Notes under the pieces: generated by a model
Database searches by the model: none
Told to the model about the DNA's origin: nothing
The model's input: the letters and a program-made list of their open reading frames with translations, nothing else
Assembly (NCBI RefSeq): GCF_947492405.1
Contig: NZ_CANLMP010000010.1
Location: 109,199-173,198, forward strand
DNA from: an uncultured Aquimarina sp.
Lineage (GTDB): Bacteria; Bacteroidota; Bacteroidia; Flavobacteriales; Flavobacteriaceae
DNA: 64,000 nt
Direction of reading: 5' to 3'
Position numbers and translations under genes: made by a program
In this document: positions 8,094 to 17,523 of the stretch, in pieces
Layout of the letters: each line of letters starts with the position of its first letter
How positions within the stretch are numbered: the stretch's first letter is position 1

Positions 8094-9218
8094 CTATTTG
8101 AGCTTTTTTAAACCAAAGAAAGGATGTAATACTGAAATCTTTAAAATAACCCAGTGATAGATCATCCAACTAATTCCAAAAGTACCTATAGTTAACAAAA
8201 TGAATTTTGACAAAAACCCCCAATTGAGATTCATAATATAATATCCGATTCCTACCGTAACGGTTTGATGTAAAATATAAAAGGGATATACTGCTCTATT
8301 ACAATACGCCAGTACGTTACTTTTTGTGTTCAGAAACTTAGCAGCATATCCTAAGATAACCAAAATCCAGGACCATAGATTTGTAACTTTAATCAATGCT
8401 TCCGTACAATGAATAATTAGACTGTCTTTACCTTGTATCCATATAAAAAGTTGAATAGAAAAAGCAATCACACCAATAACCAAAGCTTTAGATTTTATAA
8501 TATCCAGGCTTTTCCAGAATTCCTTTCCAGTAGAAATAAGTATAAAACCAAACAAAAAGAAGGTCATGGAATTTATGAAATTAAACCAATCATCTATTAA
8601 AGCATGGGTAGTAGGGAAAAAAGGCTCAACTAAGACTTCGAGAAAATACAAGGGTATGATACATAGATATAAACCGTAAGACTTTTGAATCTGTCTTCGT
8701 ACCCAATTCGTGAATCTTGGAGCACTTCTTTTAATTTTTATGAATAAAGGAGAAAGAATAACGGAAAATACCAATAAGTAAGGTAAAAACCAGAGGTGGT
8801 GCCAGCTAATGTTTCCTTCAGGATATACTCCGGTAAAAGCTTCAGTTGTAAAATAGTCAACATAAGATCCTAAGAATTCATTATTAGCTAATCTCTCGAA
8901 ATAAATCTGAGGTGGCACAATAAATACCATGCCAAATAATAAGGGAATGAATAATCTTTTAATTCGTTCCAGATTAAACTGCCATAGGTTCCGGTGTGAT
9001 AATGCATAAAAAGTCCCCATACCTGAGATAACAAATAGAATAGGTAAACGCCATTGATTTAAAAAGAGCATAGGCCAACGAATCCAATCGTAAATTACGT
9101 CGTTTTTAATATGCCATCCCCAAGGGACGAAAAACATCCCTACATGATAAAAAATGAGTAATCCAAATACAATAACACGTAACCAATCTAAATCGTAACG
9201 ACGTATCTTTTTATCCAT
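8094..9218 (-). CDS. Acyltransferase-3 family membrane protein
   Basis: This 374-aa integral membrane acyltransferase resembles OpgC/OafA-type enzymes, which O-acylate glucans or surface polysaccharides. The N-terminus RRYDLDWLRVIVFGLLIFYH carries the family's helix-1 Arg and His (the H of LIFYH). About ten transmembrane helices follow. The RLPILFVISGMGTFYAL segment and NISWHHLWFLPYLL also match the family. The acyl donor and acceptor are unknown. The gene stands alone on the minus strand, convergent with the lipoprotein gene. Confidence 0.88.
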   Translation of the reverse strand: MDKKIRRYDLDWLRVIVFGLLIFYHVGMFFVPWGWHIKNDVIYDWIRWPMLFLNQWRLPILFVISGMGTFYALSHRNLWQFNLERIKRLFIPLLFGMVFIVPPQIYFERLANNEFLGSYVDYFTTEAFTGVYPEGNISWHHLWFLPYLLVFSVILSPLFIKIKRSAPRFTNWVRRQIQKSYGLYLCIIPLYFLEVLVEPFFPTTHALIDDWFNFINSMTFFLFGFILISTGKEFWKSLDIIKSKALVIGVIAFSIQLFIWIQGKDSLIIHCTEALIKVTNLWSWILVILGYAAKFLNTKSNVLAYCNRAVYPFYILHQTVTVGIGYYIMNLNWGFLSKFILLTIGTFGISWMIYHWVILKISVLHPFFGLKKLK

Positions 9219-9327
9219 AACTTTTGAAAATTTGTTTGCTCAAAAGTGAAATATTTCTCTTCTAACTGGATAGAAAATGAAGCAAATTATGTGTAGAATT
9301 ATAATTTTGGACGTCTTCTTATAGGCG

Positions 9328-10506
9328 TCATTCGGCTTTTTGCAGTGTAACAAATGCTTTGGGAGATATCGTTACGTGTTTTTTAAATGCATTATAAAAT
9401 GCTGATTTTGATTTAAATCCTACAGAGTTTCCAATCGCTTCGATAGTGAGGTGACTATATTCTGAGTCGATTAAACGTTTCTTAGATGCTTCAATTCTAT
9501 ATTGATTAATAAAATCATTAAAATTAAGATCTGTACGTGCATTAATTACCTGAGAGATATAATTGGAGTTTGAGTCTAACTCTTCGGCTAAACTTTTTAA
9601 GGAAGCAGAACTCAGTAGATAAAATCTACTTTTCTCCACGAATTGTTTGATATCATCGATTGAAATTTCTTGACTCTTAAATCTTGATGTTTCATACTTA
9701 TCGGCGATCCAGGAGTTTTCAAAAAAACGAGATTCTGACAATAATATAACACTGGTAATGCTAACGATGATTGTATTAAAAATGAATATAAAATGATCTC
9801 CACCATCATCTTCAAAATTTATATACACGATAAATATGAGCAAGAAAAAGGCAAGAAGTCCAAGAGAGGTGTTTTTAGAGAAATCGAACTTATTAATCTT
9901 TGTGTTTTTAGCGCTCAAGATTTTCTTTTTAGTTCTGTTTATTAGAATAAGACGCATTGATAAAATAATATATAAAACGAAACTGGCCAAAATCAACCAT
10001 CTAAACTCATCTTTAATCCATAGATAACTATAATCAGTGTCTTTAGGAATTTTTACTTTTTCTATATCATCATAGTAAGCTCCTAAATAAGCATTAATCT
10101 TAACAGATATTGGTTGAAGATAATATTGTATTTGCGATAAAAAGTATAAAAAAGAAGGTAATAAATGAATCCAAAGTTTTTGGAAAATGATTGATCTTCG
10201 TGTGAGTAACGTATATATAAAAAGGTATATTGATGGAGCTAGAAGTAGTACTAATGGTTCTGTACTATCATTAAAATGAGGGATAAATTTTATAAGACCA
10301 GTATAACATAAGAAAACATCTGTTGCAATGATAGATTGTATTAATAATGACCAACCATAGATTCTGAAGCCATTATTTTTATTGGAAGTACGAAGCAAGA
10401 GAACAAAGCTCATTAATAATCCGATAAAAATACCCAGACTTATAAAATAAGATACAAAATCGTGTCGTATCGGAATTTGTTCTAGTACTTGATCAATATT
10501 TTCCAT
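9328..10506 (-). CDS. Membrane-anchored AraC-family regulator
   Basis: This 392-aa protein joins a membrane module to a DNA-binding domain. Residues about 15-255 contain seven or eight hydrophobic segments. The last 100 residues form an AraC-type double helix-turn-helix, ending SEYSHLTIEAIGNSVGFKSKSAFYNAFKKH, with the classic GF-S-FYNAFKK pattern. This layout is common in Flavobacteriia, where it probably couples a membrane signal to transcription. The metallophosphoesterase gene lies 12 bases upstream in the same direction, so the two may be co-transcribed. Targets are unknown. Confidence 0.88.
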   Translation of the reverse strand: MENIDQVLEQIPIRHDFVSYFISLGIFIGLLMSFVLLLRTSNKNNGFRIYGWSLLIQSIIATDVFLCYTGLIKFIPHFNDSTEPLVLLLAPSIYLFIYTLLTRRSIIFQKLWIHLLPSFLYFLSQIQYYLQPISVKINAYLGAYYDDIEKVKIPKDTDYSYLWIKDEFRWLILASFVLYIILSMRLILINRTKKKILSAKNTKINKFDFSKNTSLGLLAFFLLIFIVYINFEDDGGDHFIFIFNTIIVSITSVILLSESRFFENSWIADKYETSRFKSQEISIDDIKQFVEKSRFYLLSSASLKSLAEELDSNSNYISQVINARTDLNFNDFINQYRIEASKKRLIDSEYSHLTIEAIGNSVGFKSKSAFYNAFKKHVTISPKAFVTLQKAE

Positions 10507-10518
10507 ACGAATACTCTA

Positions 10519-11415
10519 TTAATCAGTAATAAAGTCAGTCAATTTTTGAGGACCTTCCAGAGGTACTCTAATAATTTTGAGAGTTCCATCTTCTGTAGTT
10601 GCGATTTGCCATTTGATTAAAGTAATACTTCCATTTTCGATTTCAATTCCAGTAATTGACCTGGGATGTACACAACTTCCATCATTAAAAAGGGCTAATT
10701 CACCAGCTTCGGGAAAACGAGGGCGATGGGTGTGACCAATAATGGTAAATTGATTTTTATGATTAGCAATCCATTTTTTAATTCTTCGTTCTACTTTAAT
10801 GGTTTCTTTATAGTTTTTAGCAGGACTGGTAGGGTCTGCTATTCCTACAACCTGAAGAGGTTTCCATAAAACACGAACCAGGAATCTATTAATTCTCCAT
10901 CCAACGTAATTCATAAAATCCGCTTGATGGCCGTGTAAAAGGAAGATATCCTGATTAGTATTTTTATGTTTTAGTATAATTGCTTCCTGAAATTTAATTT
11001 CAGGAAAAAGAGGAGTCTCTTGATTTGTTTTTTGATCAAAATAAGTACTTAAATGTTTTTTTACATACTTTGGATCTCGATAGACCATATCATGATTTCC
11101 CCATATCATTTCTAGTCTATTTTCGAAAAAGAATTTTTGAAGTAACTCGAATACATTTTTATGCGCTCTAAGAATGGTTTCAAAATTTAAGTTTTCCCAT
11201 AGTTCATCTCCGTCTCCTAATTCGCAATAAGTAAAACCTTCATCATAATAATGTTTCAATGCATGGAAATAGATGTTTCTATTATTTGCAAAATCATCTG
11301 CAAAACTATTATCACCTCTATGGCAATCACTAAACAAGATGAACTTAGAACTGTCATCAAAAGAAATGACTTTTGCATTGTTATAAGCGCGATCCAGACG
11401 GGATTGGGATGACAT
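10519..11415 (-). CDS. Calcineurin-like metallophosphoesterase
   Basis: This 298-aa di-metal phosphoesterase has all five family motifs in order: SDCHRGD (D30, H32), GDGDELWEN (D68 region), GNHD (about 106-109), HGHQADF and GHTHRPRF. The GD-x-DELWEN and HGH arrangement resembles UDP-2,3-diacylglucosamine hydrolase (LpxH)-like enzymes, but the size and C-terminus differ and the substrate is open. There is no signal peptide, so it is cytoplasmic. It precedes the AraC-type regulator gene by 12 bases. Confidence 0.88.
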   Translation of the reverse strand: MSSQSRLDRAYNNAKVISFDDSSKFILFSDCHRGDNSFADDFANNRNIYFHALKHYYDEGFTYCELGDGDELWENLNFETILRAHKNVFELLQKFFFENRLEMIWGNHDMVYRDPKYVKKHLSTYFDQKTNQETPLFPEIKFQEAIILKHKNTNQDIFLLHGHQADFMNYVGWRINRFLVRVLWKPLQVVGIADPTSPAKNYKETIKVERRIKKWIANHKNQFTIIGHTHRPRFPEAGELALFNDGSCVHPRSITGIEIENGSITLIKWQIATTEDGTLKIIRVPLEGPQKLTDFITD

Positions 11416-11480
11416 ATAAAGTACTTTTTGTATAAATATACAATACTATATGTTTTTTTATAGATACTATTTAATAAATA

Positions 11481-11915
11481 TTAATGATGAGTTAGTATCT
11501 GTTTTTTTCGTAGATGAAAATTACTTAAAATCATCAGGAAAGCAACTATATATAACCACCAAGTCTGACTATAGTTAAGATAATAGGCGATCAGTAAAAT
11601 AGCTAGCCCAGAGGTATATAGTAGGATATTAAGCCAAGATTTATTTTTATAATGTTTCCACATTAGTATAATACTACCCAAAAGAAATGTTGTAAGAATA
11701 ATATATTTCCATTTAGAATTGTATTCCAATTGTCCGAATCCTATATAACTAAAAAAAGATGCGTAGGCTGCCCAACAGAAGGCACATTTTGGAAATAAAA
11801 AAAACACAACAGCAGATAGTATATTCAGAACGCTCATTTTCTTTGTTTGGTTACCAATTTGTTTTGTCGAACCTTTGGTAGCACAAGAACATGAGTTTTT
11901 GTTTGAAGTATACAT
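11481..11915 (-). CDS. Small membrane protein, MerC-like
   Basis: This 144-aa membrane protein has four predicted helices. The first helix contains FPKCAFCWAAYASFF with a CxxC pair, and the N-terminal tail has several Cys (CSCA). Both recall MerC-type metal transport or metal-binding membrane proteins, but the match is weak and the function is inferred. ATG 11915 is preferred; a longer reading from TTG 11954 is possible. It stands alone on the minus strand. Confidence 0.55.
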   Translation of the reverse strand: MYTSNKNSCSCATKGSTKQIGNQTKKMSVLNILSAVVFFLFPKCAFCWAAYASFFSYIGFGQLEYNSKWKYIILTTFLLGSIILMWKHYKNKSWLNILLYTSGLAILLIAYYLNYSQTWWLYIVAFLMILSNFHLRKKQILTHH

Positions 11916-12049
11916 TTGCTGTTGTGTTTTAGAATTAAACTTGATTATGGGCAAAAAAGGGATATTAAAAATGATTTATTATTTAAAAGGAATCGGAGCA
12001 AAATGAATATGATATTCTATAAAAACTTTGCTCCATTTCTTTAGATCTA

Positions 12050-13669
12050 TTAGTTAGATGGTTTTTTAGGCTTCCCTTTTTCCCACTGTGCTTTGCCAAG
12101 TAACCAACTAAAATCACCACTTAATTGGTCTCCTGACACTGCTTTTCCACCCTTGTATTCATAGATTCCAGCACTGGAATGGCATCCCATACAGCTTTCT
12201 GTACCAAAAATGGTAATGTCACTTACAGGGTTTGCTTCCATAAGATTAGCAGCCGATTGATTTCCTGTCTGAAAAAAAGTTTCCATGGTAATATTGGTTA
12301 GTAATGCCAGGTTAGGTTTTCCACCGGGTTTGTTTACTACGGATTTTGGCACATTATATCCAGCCTCAGTATGATTGCCCGGAAGAGCGTTTTGATCCAA
12401 TGGATATTGCGTATCGATTAGTTGATAATATTGCCAAACACTTTTTTGTTGTTTAAAATATGTTTGCATTTTTTCATTTACTCGTTGTACTCTAATTGGG
12501 ATGTCCACCATACGTTTTGCTTGGGTTTTCATAGTATCACTTTCTGCATAGTACATATCTGTGTTACTGCTCGAAATTGTCCAGAAATCTCCGTGAGCTC
12601 CTTTGTTATGTGTGTAAGTCGTTCCGTTATTGGTTACATCTATATTTACAGGACAGATCTCACAATTCGGATCTGTTAATGAAGGAGGAATTACTGTTGT
12701 TTTTCCATCTTTTTCGATTACATTTTGATCCAGATTATCAATATGTTCAAAAGTTGACCAAACCCATTGTTTTCCCGTTGGTGTTTTTTGACTGATATGA
12801 AAACCGATCATTCCTAAATCTTTTTTGACTAAAGTAGAATCAGGGCTAATAATATATCCTTCTTCAGTATAGTACCTTTCTTTATGATCGGTATCCGTAA
12901 GGATTTTCCAAGCAAATTTTATTTCTATAGCTCCTAGTTTATTGCTTTTATAATCTCCTTTTGGGAAGTTGGCGATTACTCCATTTTCAGAAAATTTGGT
13001 TTGTCCATTTTTATTATAGAGCTTATTAGTAACTATATAATCAAATTCTTCTTTATTCATTAATACTTCGTATACGACAACATTTCCATTTTGGTCAAAC
13101 AATTTTCCTGCAAAAGCCTGATCAACTTCATCAGCAATGTCGAAGTTTTTAGGATGCGTTGGTGTAGCAGAAGAAAGCACTATTCTAGCGTCTTCGGATA
13201 TCTTATCATCGTGTAATCCTAATCCAGATGCTGTTCTTGGACTTCCCCAAGGAGCAGGTGTTTTTCCATCAGCTCGATATACTTGAAAGGCCTCTTTCCA
13301 TCCCAACCAGGTAGGCTCTCCTTTATCTGTAAATTTAGGTGTAGGAGTACCTTTGTCATCTCTTGGCCACATGATGGCTATAAAAGCCTGCCAGCTGTAT
13401 TCATTAAACTTCTCATTAAGCTTAAATGTATTTTTTTTGTCTTTCAGCTTTTTTTGAATCACTGGATCCACATCTACAGGAATGTCTGCAGAAAATTTTA
13501 CCGGAGCAGGAATTTTTTTGTAATCATCTGTATTGATATTGACTTCTGCTTTATCGTTATTTCCTTCAATGATTACTTTATCATCACAAGAAAATAGTAG
13601 TAACGAAATACATAAAACCGTTGTGAGGTGAAATATATTGGAGTTTAAAAATTGTATTGTGTGTTTCAT
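12050..13669 (-). CDS. Haem-binding lipoprotein of the CTQ-oxidase operon
   Basis: This 539-aa lipoprotein has a signal peptide with lipobox LFSC (Cys28). Near its C-terminus is one c-type haem motif, CMGCH (Cys493, Cys496, His497). The long region between has no family I recognise, though WQAFIAIMWPRD and WLGWKEAFQVY are striking Trp-rich segments. It is the last gene of the minus-strand operon, 21 bases after the LodB-like gene. A single-haem envelope lipoprotein encoded with quinone and flavin oxidases suggests a role in electron transfer or peroxide handling; that is inference. Confidence 0.75.
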   Translation of the reverse strand: MKHTIQFLNSNIFHLTTVLCISLLLFSCDDKVIIEGNNDKAEVNINTDDYKKIPAPVKFSADIPVDVDPVIQKKLKDKKNTFKLNEKFNEYSWQAFIAIMWPRDDKGTPTPKFTDKGEPTWLGWKEAFQVYRADGKTPAPWGSPRTASGLGLHDDKISEDARIVLSSATPTHPKNFDIADEVDQAFAGKLFDQNGNVVVYEVLMNKEEFDYIVTNKLYNKNGQTKFSENGVIANFPKGDYKSNKLGAIEIKFAWKILTDTDHKERYYTEEGYIISPDSTLVKKDLGMIGFHISQKTPTGKQWVWSTFEHIDNLDQNVIEKDGKTTVIPPSLTDPNCEICPVNIDVTNNGTTYTHNKGAHGDFWTISSSNTDMYYAESDTMKTQAKRMVDIPIRVQRVNEKMQTYFKQQKSVWQYYQLIDTQYPLDQNALPGNHTEAGYNVPKSVVNKPGGKPNLALLTNITMETFFQTGNQSAANLMEANPVSDITIFGTESCMGCHSSAGIYEYKGGKAVSGDQLSGDFSWLLGKAQWEKGKPKKPSN

Positions 13670-13690
13670 AGTATAAAAAATTTAAGGTTA

Positions 13691-14839
13691 CTAGTTATAA
13701 TTTTGATTAGCATGTCTTCTTTTCCAGAAAAGTGATGTAGTGTATCGATCTTCCTGTGCATAGTATTCTTGCCTCTTTTTCAGATATGCTTTATAATCTT
13801 GAGTAATGATTTGCTGATATTTTTGTAATCCAGATTGATCTCCTTTTAGATCATCTAATGTAGCATAAGCTGCATACTGACTCATAGTTAATGATTTAAA
13901 AATCCCGAGGGATGAAATAGGATCATAAGAGGAAGCCGCATCACCTACTGCAAGCCAAGAATCGCCAGTAACAGTACTAAGATATTGTGTGTGAGCCGCC
14001 GTTACTTGAGGTTGCGAGAGATGTATAGTATCTTTTATTCTGTTGTTAGTATACTTGGTATTATTTAGGAGCTTATCAAAAGCTTCTTTTTTACGAAGTT
14101 GTAACTGATTTGCAATATCTGCATCAGTCATATAGCCAACTACGATCGTTTTATTGGGTAATGTAGCACTATACCACCATCCATTTTGATCGGTTTCGAC
14201 ACAAGTTCCATTGCCTATTTCTGAATGCGCTTTATCTTGATTTTTTGAAATATAAAAACGATAAATCCCAACCATCTGATCCTTCTTAATCTTAGCAGAT
14301 TTTTGAAGACTAGAGAATGTAGCTTTCTTACCAGTTGCATCTACTACAAAATTGGATTTAACTGTTGTATTATCTTTTTTAGAATTAGTTTCCAAGACCC
14401 AATGTTTAGATTTCTTGGTGGATGCTATAATACTAGTTTCAAAATAGAAAAAAACACCTCTTTTTTGTGCTTCTTTAATCATAAATTGATCAAAAGCAAT
14501 TCGATCCAAATGCCATCCGTATCCATAAGGGGAATACATATATTCATTATGATATAATTCTGAGGATCCCCAAGCAGCCGACGTTCCATAGGCGGTTATA
14601 AAATTACACTCTAAAAAAGAATTCCAAATCCCTAACTTTTGTAATTGCTGAGAGGCATGAGGAGGTAGCGTTTCTCCTATTCTGCGTATAGAAGCGTTAT
14701 TAGGAATGAAAGATGGTTTACGCTCCATAATGGCAATACGAAGTTCGGGAGCTTCATTTTTTAATGAAATTGCAGTAGCACATCCTGCAACACCACCGCC
14801 GATTATAACTACATCATATGTGTATGGATTGTTTTTCAT
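13691..14839 (-). CDS. LodB-like flavoprotein (CTQ maturation enzyme)
   Basis: This 382-aa FAD-dependent oxidoreductase of the tryptophan-halogenase-like group has an N-terminal dinucleotide site VVIIGGGVAGCATA (Gly14-Gly19) with Glu39. A GWWYSATLP segment is close to the GWxW motif of the group, and GDAASSYDPISSLG is the second FAD motif. In known systems LodB is a flavoprotein encoded beside LodA and needed to form its cysteine-tryptophylquinone cofactor. Here a LodA homologue lies one gene upstream, which supports that role. Its start codon shares one base with the upstream stop (TAATG), so translation is coupled. Confidence 0.85.
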   Translation of the reverse strand: MKNNPYTYDVVIIGGGVAGCATAISLKNEAPELRIAIMERKPSFIPNNASIRRIGETLPPHASQQLQKLGIWNSFLECNFITAYGTSAAWGSSELYHNEYMYSPYGYGWHLDRIAFDQFMIKEAQKRGVFFYFETSIIASTKKSKHWVLETNSKKDNTTVKSNFVVDATGKKATFSSLQKSAKIKKDQMVGIYRFYISKNQDKAHSEIGNGTCVETDQNGWWYSATLPNKTIVVGYMTDADIANQLQLRKKEAFDKLLNNTKYTNNRIKDTIHLSQPQVTAAHTQYLSTVTGDSWLAVGDAASSYDPISSLGIFKSLTMSQYAAYATLDDLKGDQSGLQKYQQIITQDYKAYLKKRQEYYAQEDRYTTSLFWKRRHANQNYN

Positions 14840-15282
14840 TAGCTAGGATCTTGTTTTACCGCAATCCATTGTGCAACTACCCCTGCAGGAGCAGTAGATT
14901 TTCCATTAGGTCCTGTGGGATGTGGGATTTCCCTAACGATGGATCCAACAATAGCAGGGCGTTGATCTATCCCATTCATCCAATTAGGCACATAATATCC
15001 TAAATAGTTATAGATCCACTCTGCACCTCCTACAATTCCTTTTCCTTGAAATTGAAGTGTAAAAGGATTTCCATATCCAATGGAACCCTTTAATTTTAGT
15101 TCCCATCCAGGGCCGTATATCAAACCATCAAGAGTCTGCATAGGAGCTTCGTTTATTTTTATATTTCCTCTTCCAAATTCTAATGAATCAAAATCCGCAT
15201 CTAAATCAGGATTACTAAGAAAACTTCTATAAGTCCATACCCCGGTAAGGATTTCTGGAACTGAATTAGTTGGTGTACTCAT
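14839..15282 (-). CDS. Small beta-rich protein of the LodA operon
   Basis: This 147-aa protein has no signal peptide and no family I can name with certainty. The sequence is rich in Gly, Trp and Tyr. It opens with ILTGVWTYRSF, which recalls the GxW start of lipocalin-like barrels, and has regular beta-strand periodicity. It lies between the LodA and LodB genes, 6 bases after the first and overlapping the second by one base. This tight coupling suggests a helper, chaperone or small subunit in assembly of the CTQ oxidase. Confidence 0.65.
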   Translation of the reverse strand: MSTPTNSVPEILTGVWTYRSFLSNPDLDADFDSLEFGRGNIKINEAPMQTLDGLIYGPGWELKLKGSIGYGNPFTLQFQGKGIVGGAEWIYNYLGYYVPNWMNGIDQRPAIVGSIVREIPHPTGPNGKSTAPAGVVAQWIAVKQDPS

Positions 15283-15288
15283 ACTGTT

Positions 15289-17508
15289 TTAATTATTGTT
15301 ATTTTCTTTATTTGATTCTCCAAAACTTTGTCCTAATACACGATCTCCAGGTTTTACAGGATCTCCTAATGCTTCATTATTACGCTCTATTTGATAAAAC
15401 TGTCTTGTAATTCCAGTTCCTTTGGAGACTATAAAGCCAAGATCTTTCCATGCCTGAACCATTTGTAGATCCCCAGCCTTATTGTTTGGTATTCCAGATG
15501 CCCAGTATACCTGCGACCCGTTTGGTTCTGGAGCATCCAGTACTACAATAGGTCTGTGAGCTGGCCACCAGGGAATGTTATAAGCAATTTGTTGCTCTAC
15601 TGGATCACCTGTTGATTCCGGATAAATGTTATTCCATTTTTCATAGGTGATATTAATGTTCTGAAATGTGCATTCATGAAAATCTGCTTGCCATGGAATT
15701 CCTATATATTTAGTAAGATCTCCAGGCTCCATACCTGCAGCTAGATTAGGAGCAGTACTACCATCAGTATTCGCAATAGGCTGTGGGATACTTAATCCTC
15801 CAGCAATATAGGTGGCATGTTTAATTCGATAAGGTTCACTATAAATAGCTGGATTATTAACAATCCAGGAGAGTTCACCTCCCGGACAGAAAGCACCACC
15901 TAATAAGTTACTCAATACACCACGGTCAATTCCGATACCTGTTGTAGGAGGATTTACCCAAGGATTAGTGCATTTTGTATTACTTTCCCCCCATTCTGTA
16001 CATTCATTAACAAATTTTCCATTTGCCCATTGTTTTAAAAAGAATAACTGCGTTTCTGTCATAGATAGAAACTTTTGAGGAGCAGTATTACTAATCGGAT
16101 TATTACCACAGAGCATAGGCATTAATCGGGGCTTATTAGAAGTAGAATTGTAATTTCCTTCTACCTCATATTCATTAAGTTGATTGGTTTGTCTCATAAT
16201 TCCGAGTACAAATTGTCTCAATCGGTAGTATGGATCTTCTCCATTTTTTGGAGGGATGGAAAGTGTTTCGTAATTTAAATTTCCACCAGTACCTCGATTA
16301 TGAGGATCTCCACCACCGAAGAAGTCAAAAACAAAGGTGTATTTAAAATCATCTGGTCTGCGCAATTGTGGCCACAGTTCCCTATAAAATTTTGGATAAT
16401 AATCAGGGTTGTATCGTGCTTCATTTCTCCAGATATCGAATTCTTCTTGAGTTTTAGGGCTATTGCTTTCTTTTGTGAAAGGAGGTACTCCAAATACTTG
16501 CGGATCATATGCCATTTTACGAACAAAAAGGTCGTACATCTTTTCATCCATCGTAATCATGTCTTCCATTTCAGGAACATATCTCGGGTATCCCACAACG
16601 ACCCATGCAGGAACTTGGACATCCATAGTTCCCTTAGTTTTGGTCTTTATTTCTTTATCACCATCATAAGTGATATCTGTAAAAGTGTATTCTATTGTAG
16701 CCGTTACAGGTCCATCAGAGATATCATCAAACCAACCATCATTATTAACAAAACTTTCTATAACTGGAGTTTTAGTGGATCCCGAATTACCATTTCCTCC
16801 TAATACAATAAGTCGGATGTTTTTTTCCTGCTCATTCACTAGTAAACTACCCAGTGTTTCTATAGAATTAGGTTGTATATCCGAAGGTGGAAAGGTCTGT
16901 GGATAGGATATTTTTTTATATTTACTACAATCCATCTTCTTACTTTCTGAACCAAATTTGGCAAAAGCACCTTTGTTGTTTTTAAGGTTTACAGTAAGTG
17001 GTCCCGGATCAATAATAAGTTGTCTTCTTAAATCGGGTTGGGTGACTTCAGCATTACGGAGTGGGTGACTGGGAGCATAACCTTCTTCTCCATCAGTCTC
17101 CTGAAACTCGTACCATGAGGCTTTCTTATTAGCAAGATGTACAGTCCAATCGATATCCGTAACCTTTCCTTTAACCGTTCTTGGTGCTGTTACGGCGGTT
17201 TGATATATAAAATCATAGGTACCTCCTACTTTGATTTCTTCTCCTTCAGTATCTTCTTCATTTTTATAGGCAAATACTCTAAATCGAGCAGCTTGTTTTT
17301 TGATTTTAGAAAGATCACTACTGTCTTTAAAAGAGTTTACTCTTATGGGGTTTCCTTTTGAATCTTTTTGTTCTCTTCCCATTTCATCGCAAGCAATAGG
17401 ACGCGTTCCCGGTTGCTCTGGAGTAATGTAAAAATCATCGTCAGTGTTACCAAGTCTTGCAATTCCGATGCTTGGGTGAATTTTAAAAGTAGTATATGTA
17501 TTGTCCAT
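15289..17508 (-). CDS. LodA/GoxA-family CTQ-dependent amino acid oxidase
   Basis: This 739-aa oxidase is of the LodA family (L-lysine epsilon-oxidase, glycine oxidase), which deaminates an amino acid or amine and releases H2O2 and ammonia. The N-terminus has the family mark FKIHPSIGIARLGN. The cofactor residues are visible: Cys541 in GGAFCPGGE and Trp606 in GIPWQADFH are 65 residues apart, the same spacing as Cys516 and Trp581 of Marinomonas LodA. This strongly supports a cysteine-tryptophylquinone. There is no classical signal peptide, as in LodA. Adjacent genes encode a tyrosinase and a LodB-like flavoprotein. The substrate cannot be told from sequence. Confidence 0.92.
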   Translation of the reverse strand: MDNTYTTFKIHPSIGIARLGNTDDDFYITPEQPGTRPIACDEMGREQKDSKGNPIRVNSFKDSSDLSKIKKQAARFRVFAYKNEEDTEGEEIKVGGTYDFIYQTAVTAPRTVKGKVTDIDWTVHLANKKASWYEFQETDGEEGYAPSHPLRNAEVTQPDLRRQLIIDPGPLTVNLKNNKGAFAKFGSESKKMDCSKYKKISYPQTFPPSDIQPNSIETLGSLLVNEQEKNIRLIVLGGNGNSGSTKTPVIESFVNNDGWFDDISDGPVTATIEYTFTDITYDGDKEIKTKTKGTMDVQVPAWVVVGYPRYVPEMEDMITMDEKMYDLFVRKMAYDPQVFGVPPFTKESNSPKTQEEFDIWRNEARYNPDYYPKFYRELWPQLRRPDDFKYTFVFDFFGGGDPHNRGTGGNLNYETLSIPPKNGEDPYYRLRQFVLGIMRQTNQLNEYEVEGNYNSTSNKPRLMPMLCGNNPISNTAPQKFLSMTETQLFFLKQWANGKFVNECTEWGESNTKCTNPWVNPPTTGIGIDRGVLSNLLGGAFCPGGELSWIVNNPAIYSEPYRIKHATYIAGGLSIPQPIANTDGSTAPNLAAGMEPGDLTKYIGIPWQADFHECTFQNINITYEKWNNIYPESTGDPVEQQIAYNIPWWPAHRPIVVLDAPEPNGSQVYWASGIPNNKAGDLQMVQAWKDLGFIVSKGTGITRQFYQIERNNEALGDPVKPGDRVLGQSFGESNKENNNN

Positions 17509-17523
17509 TTGTGTTGCTTTAAT

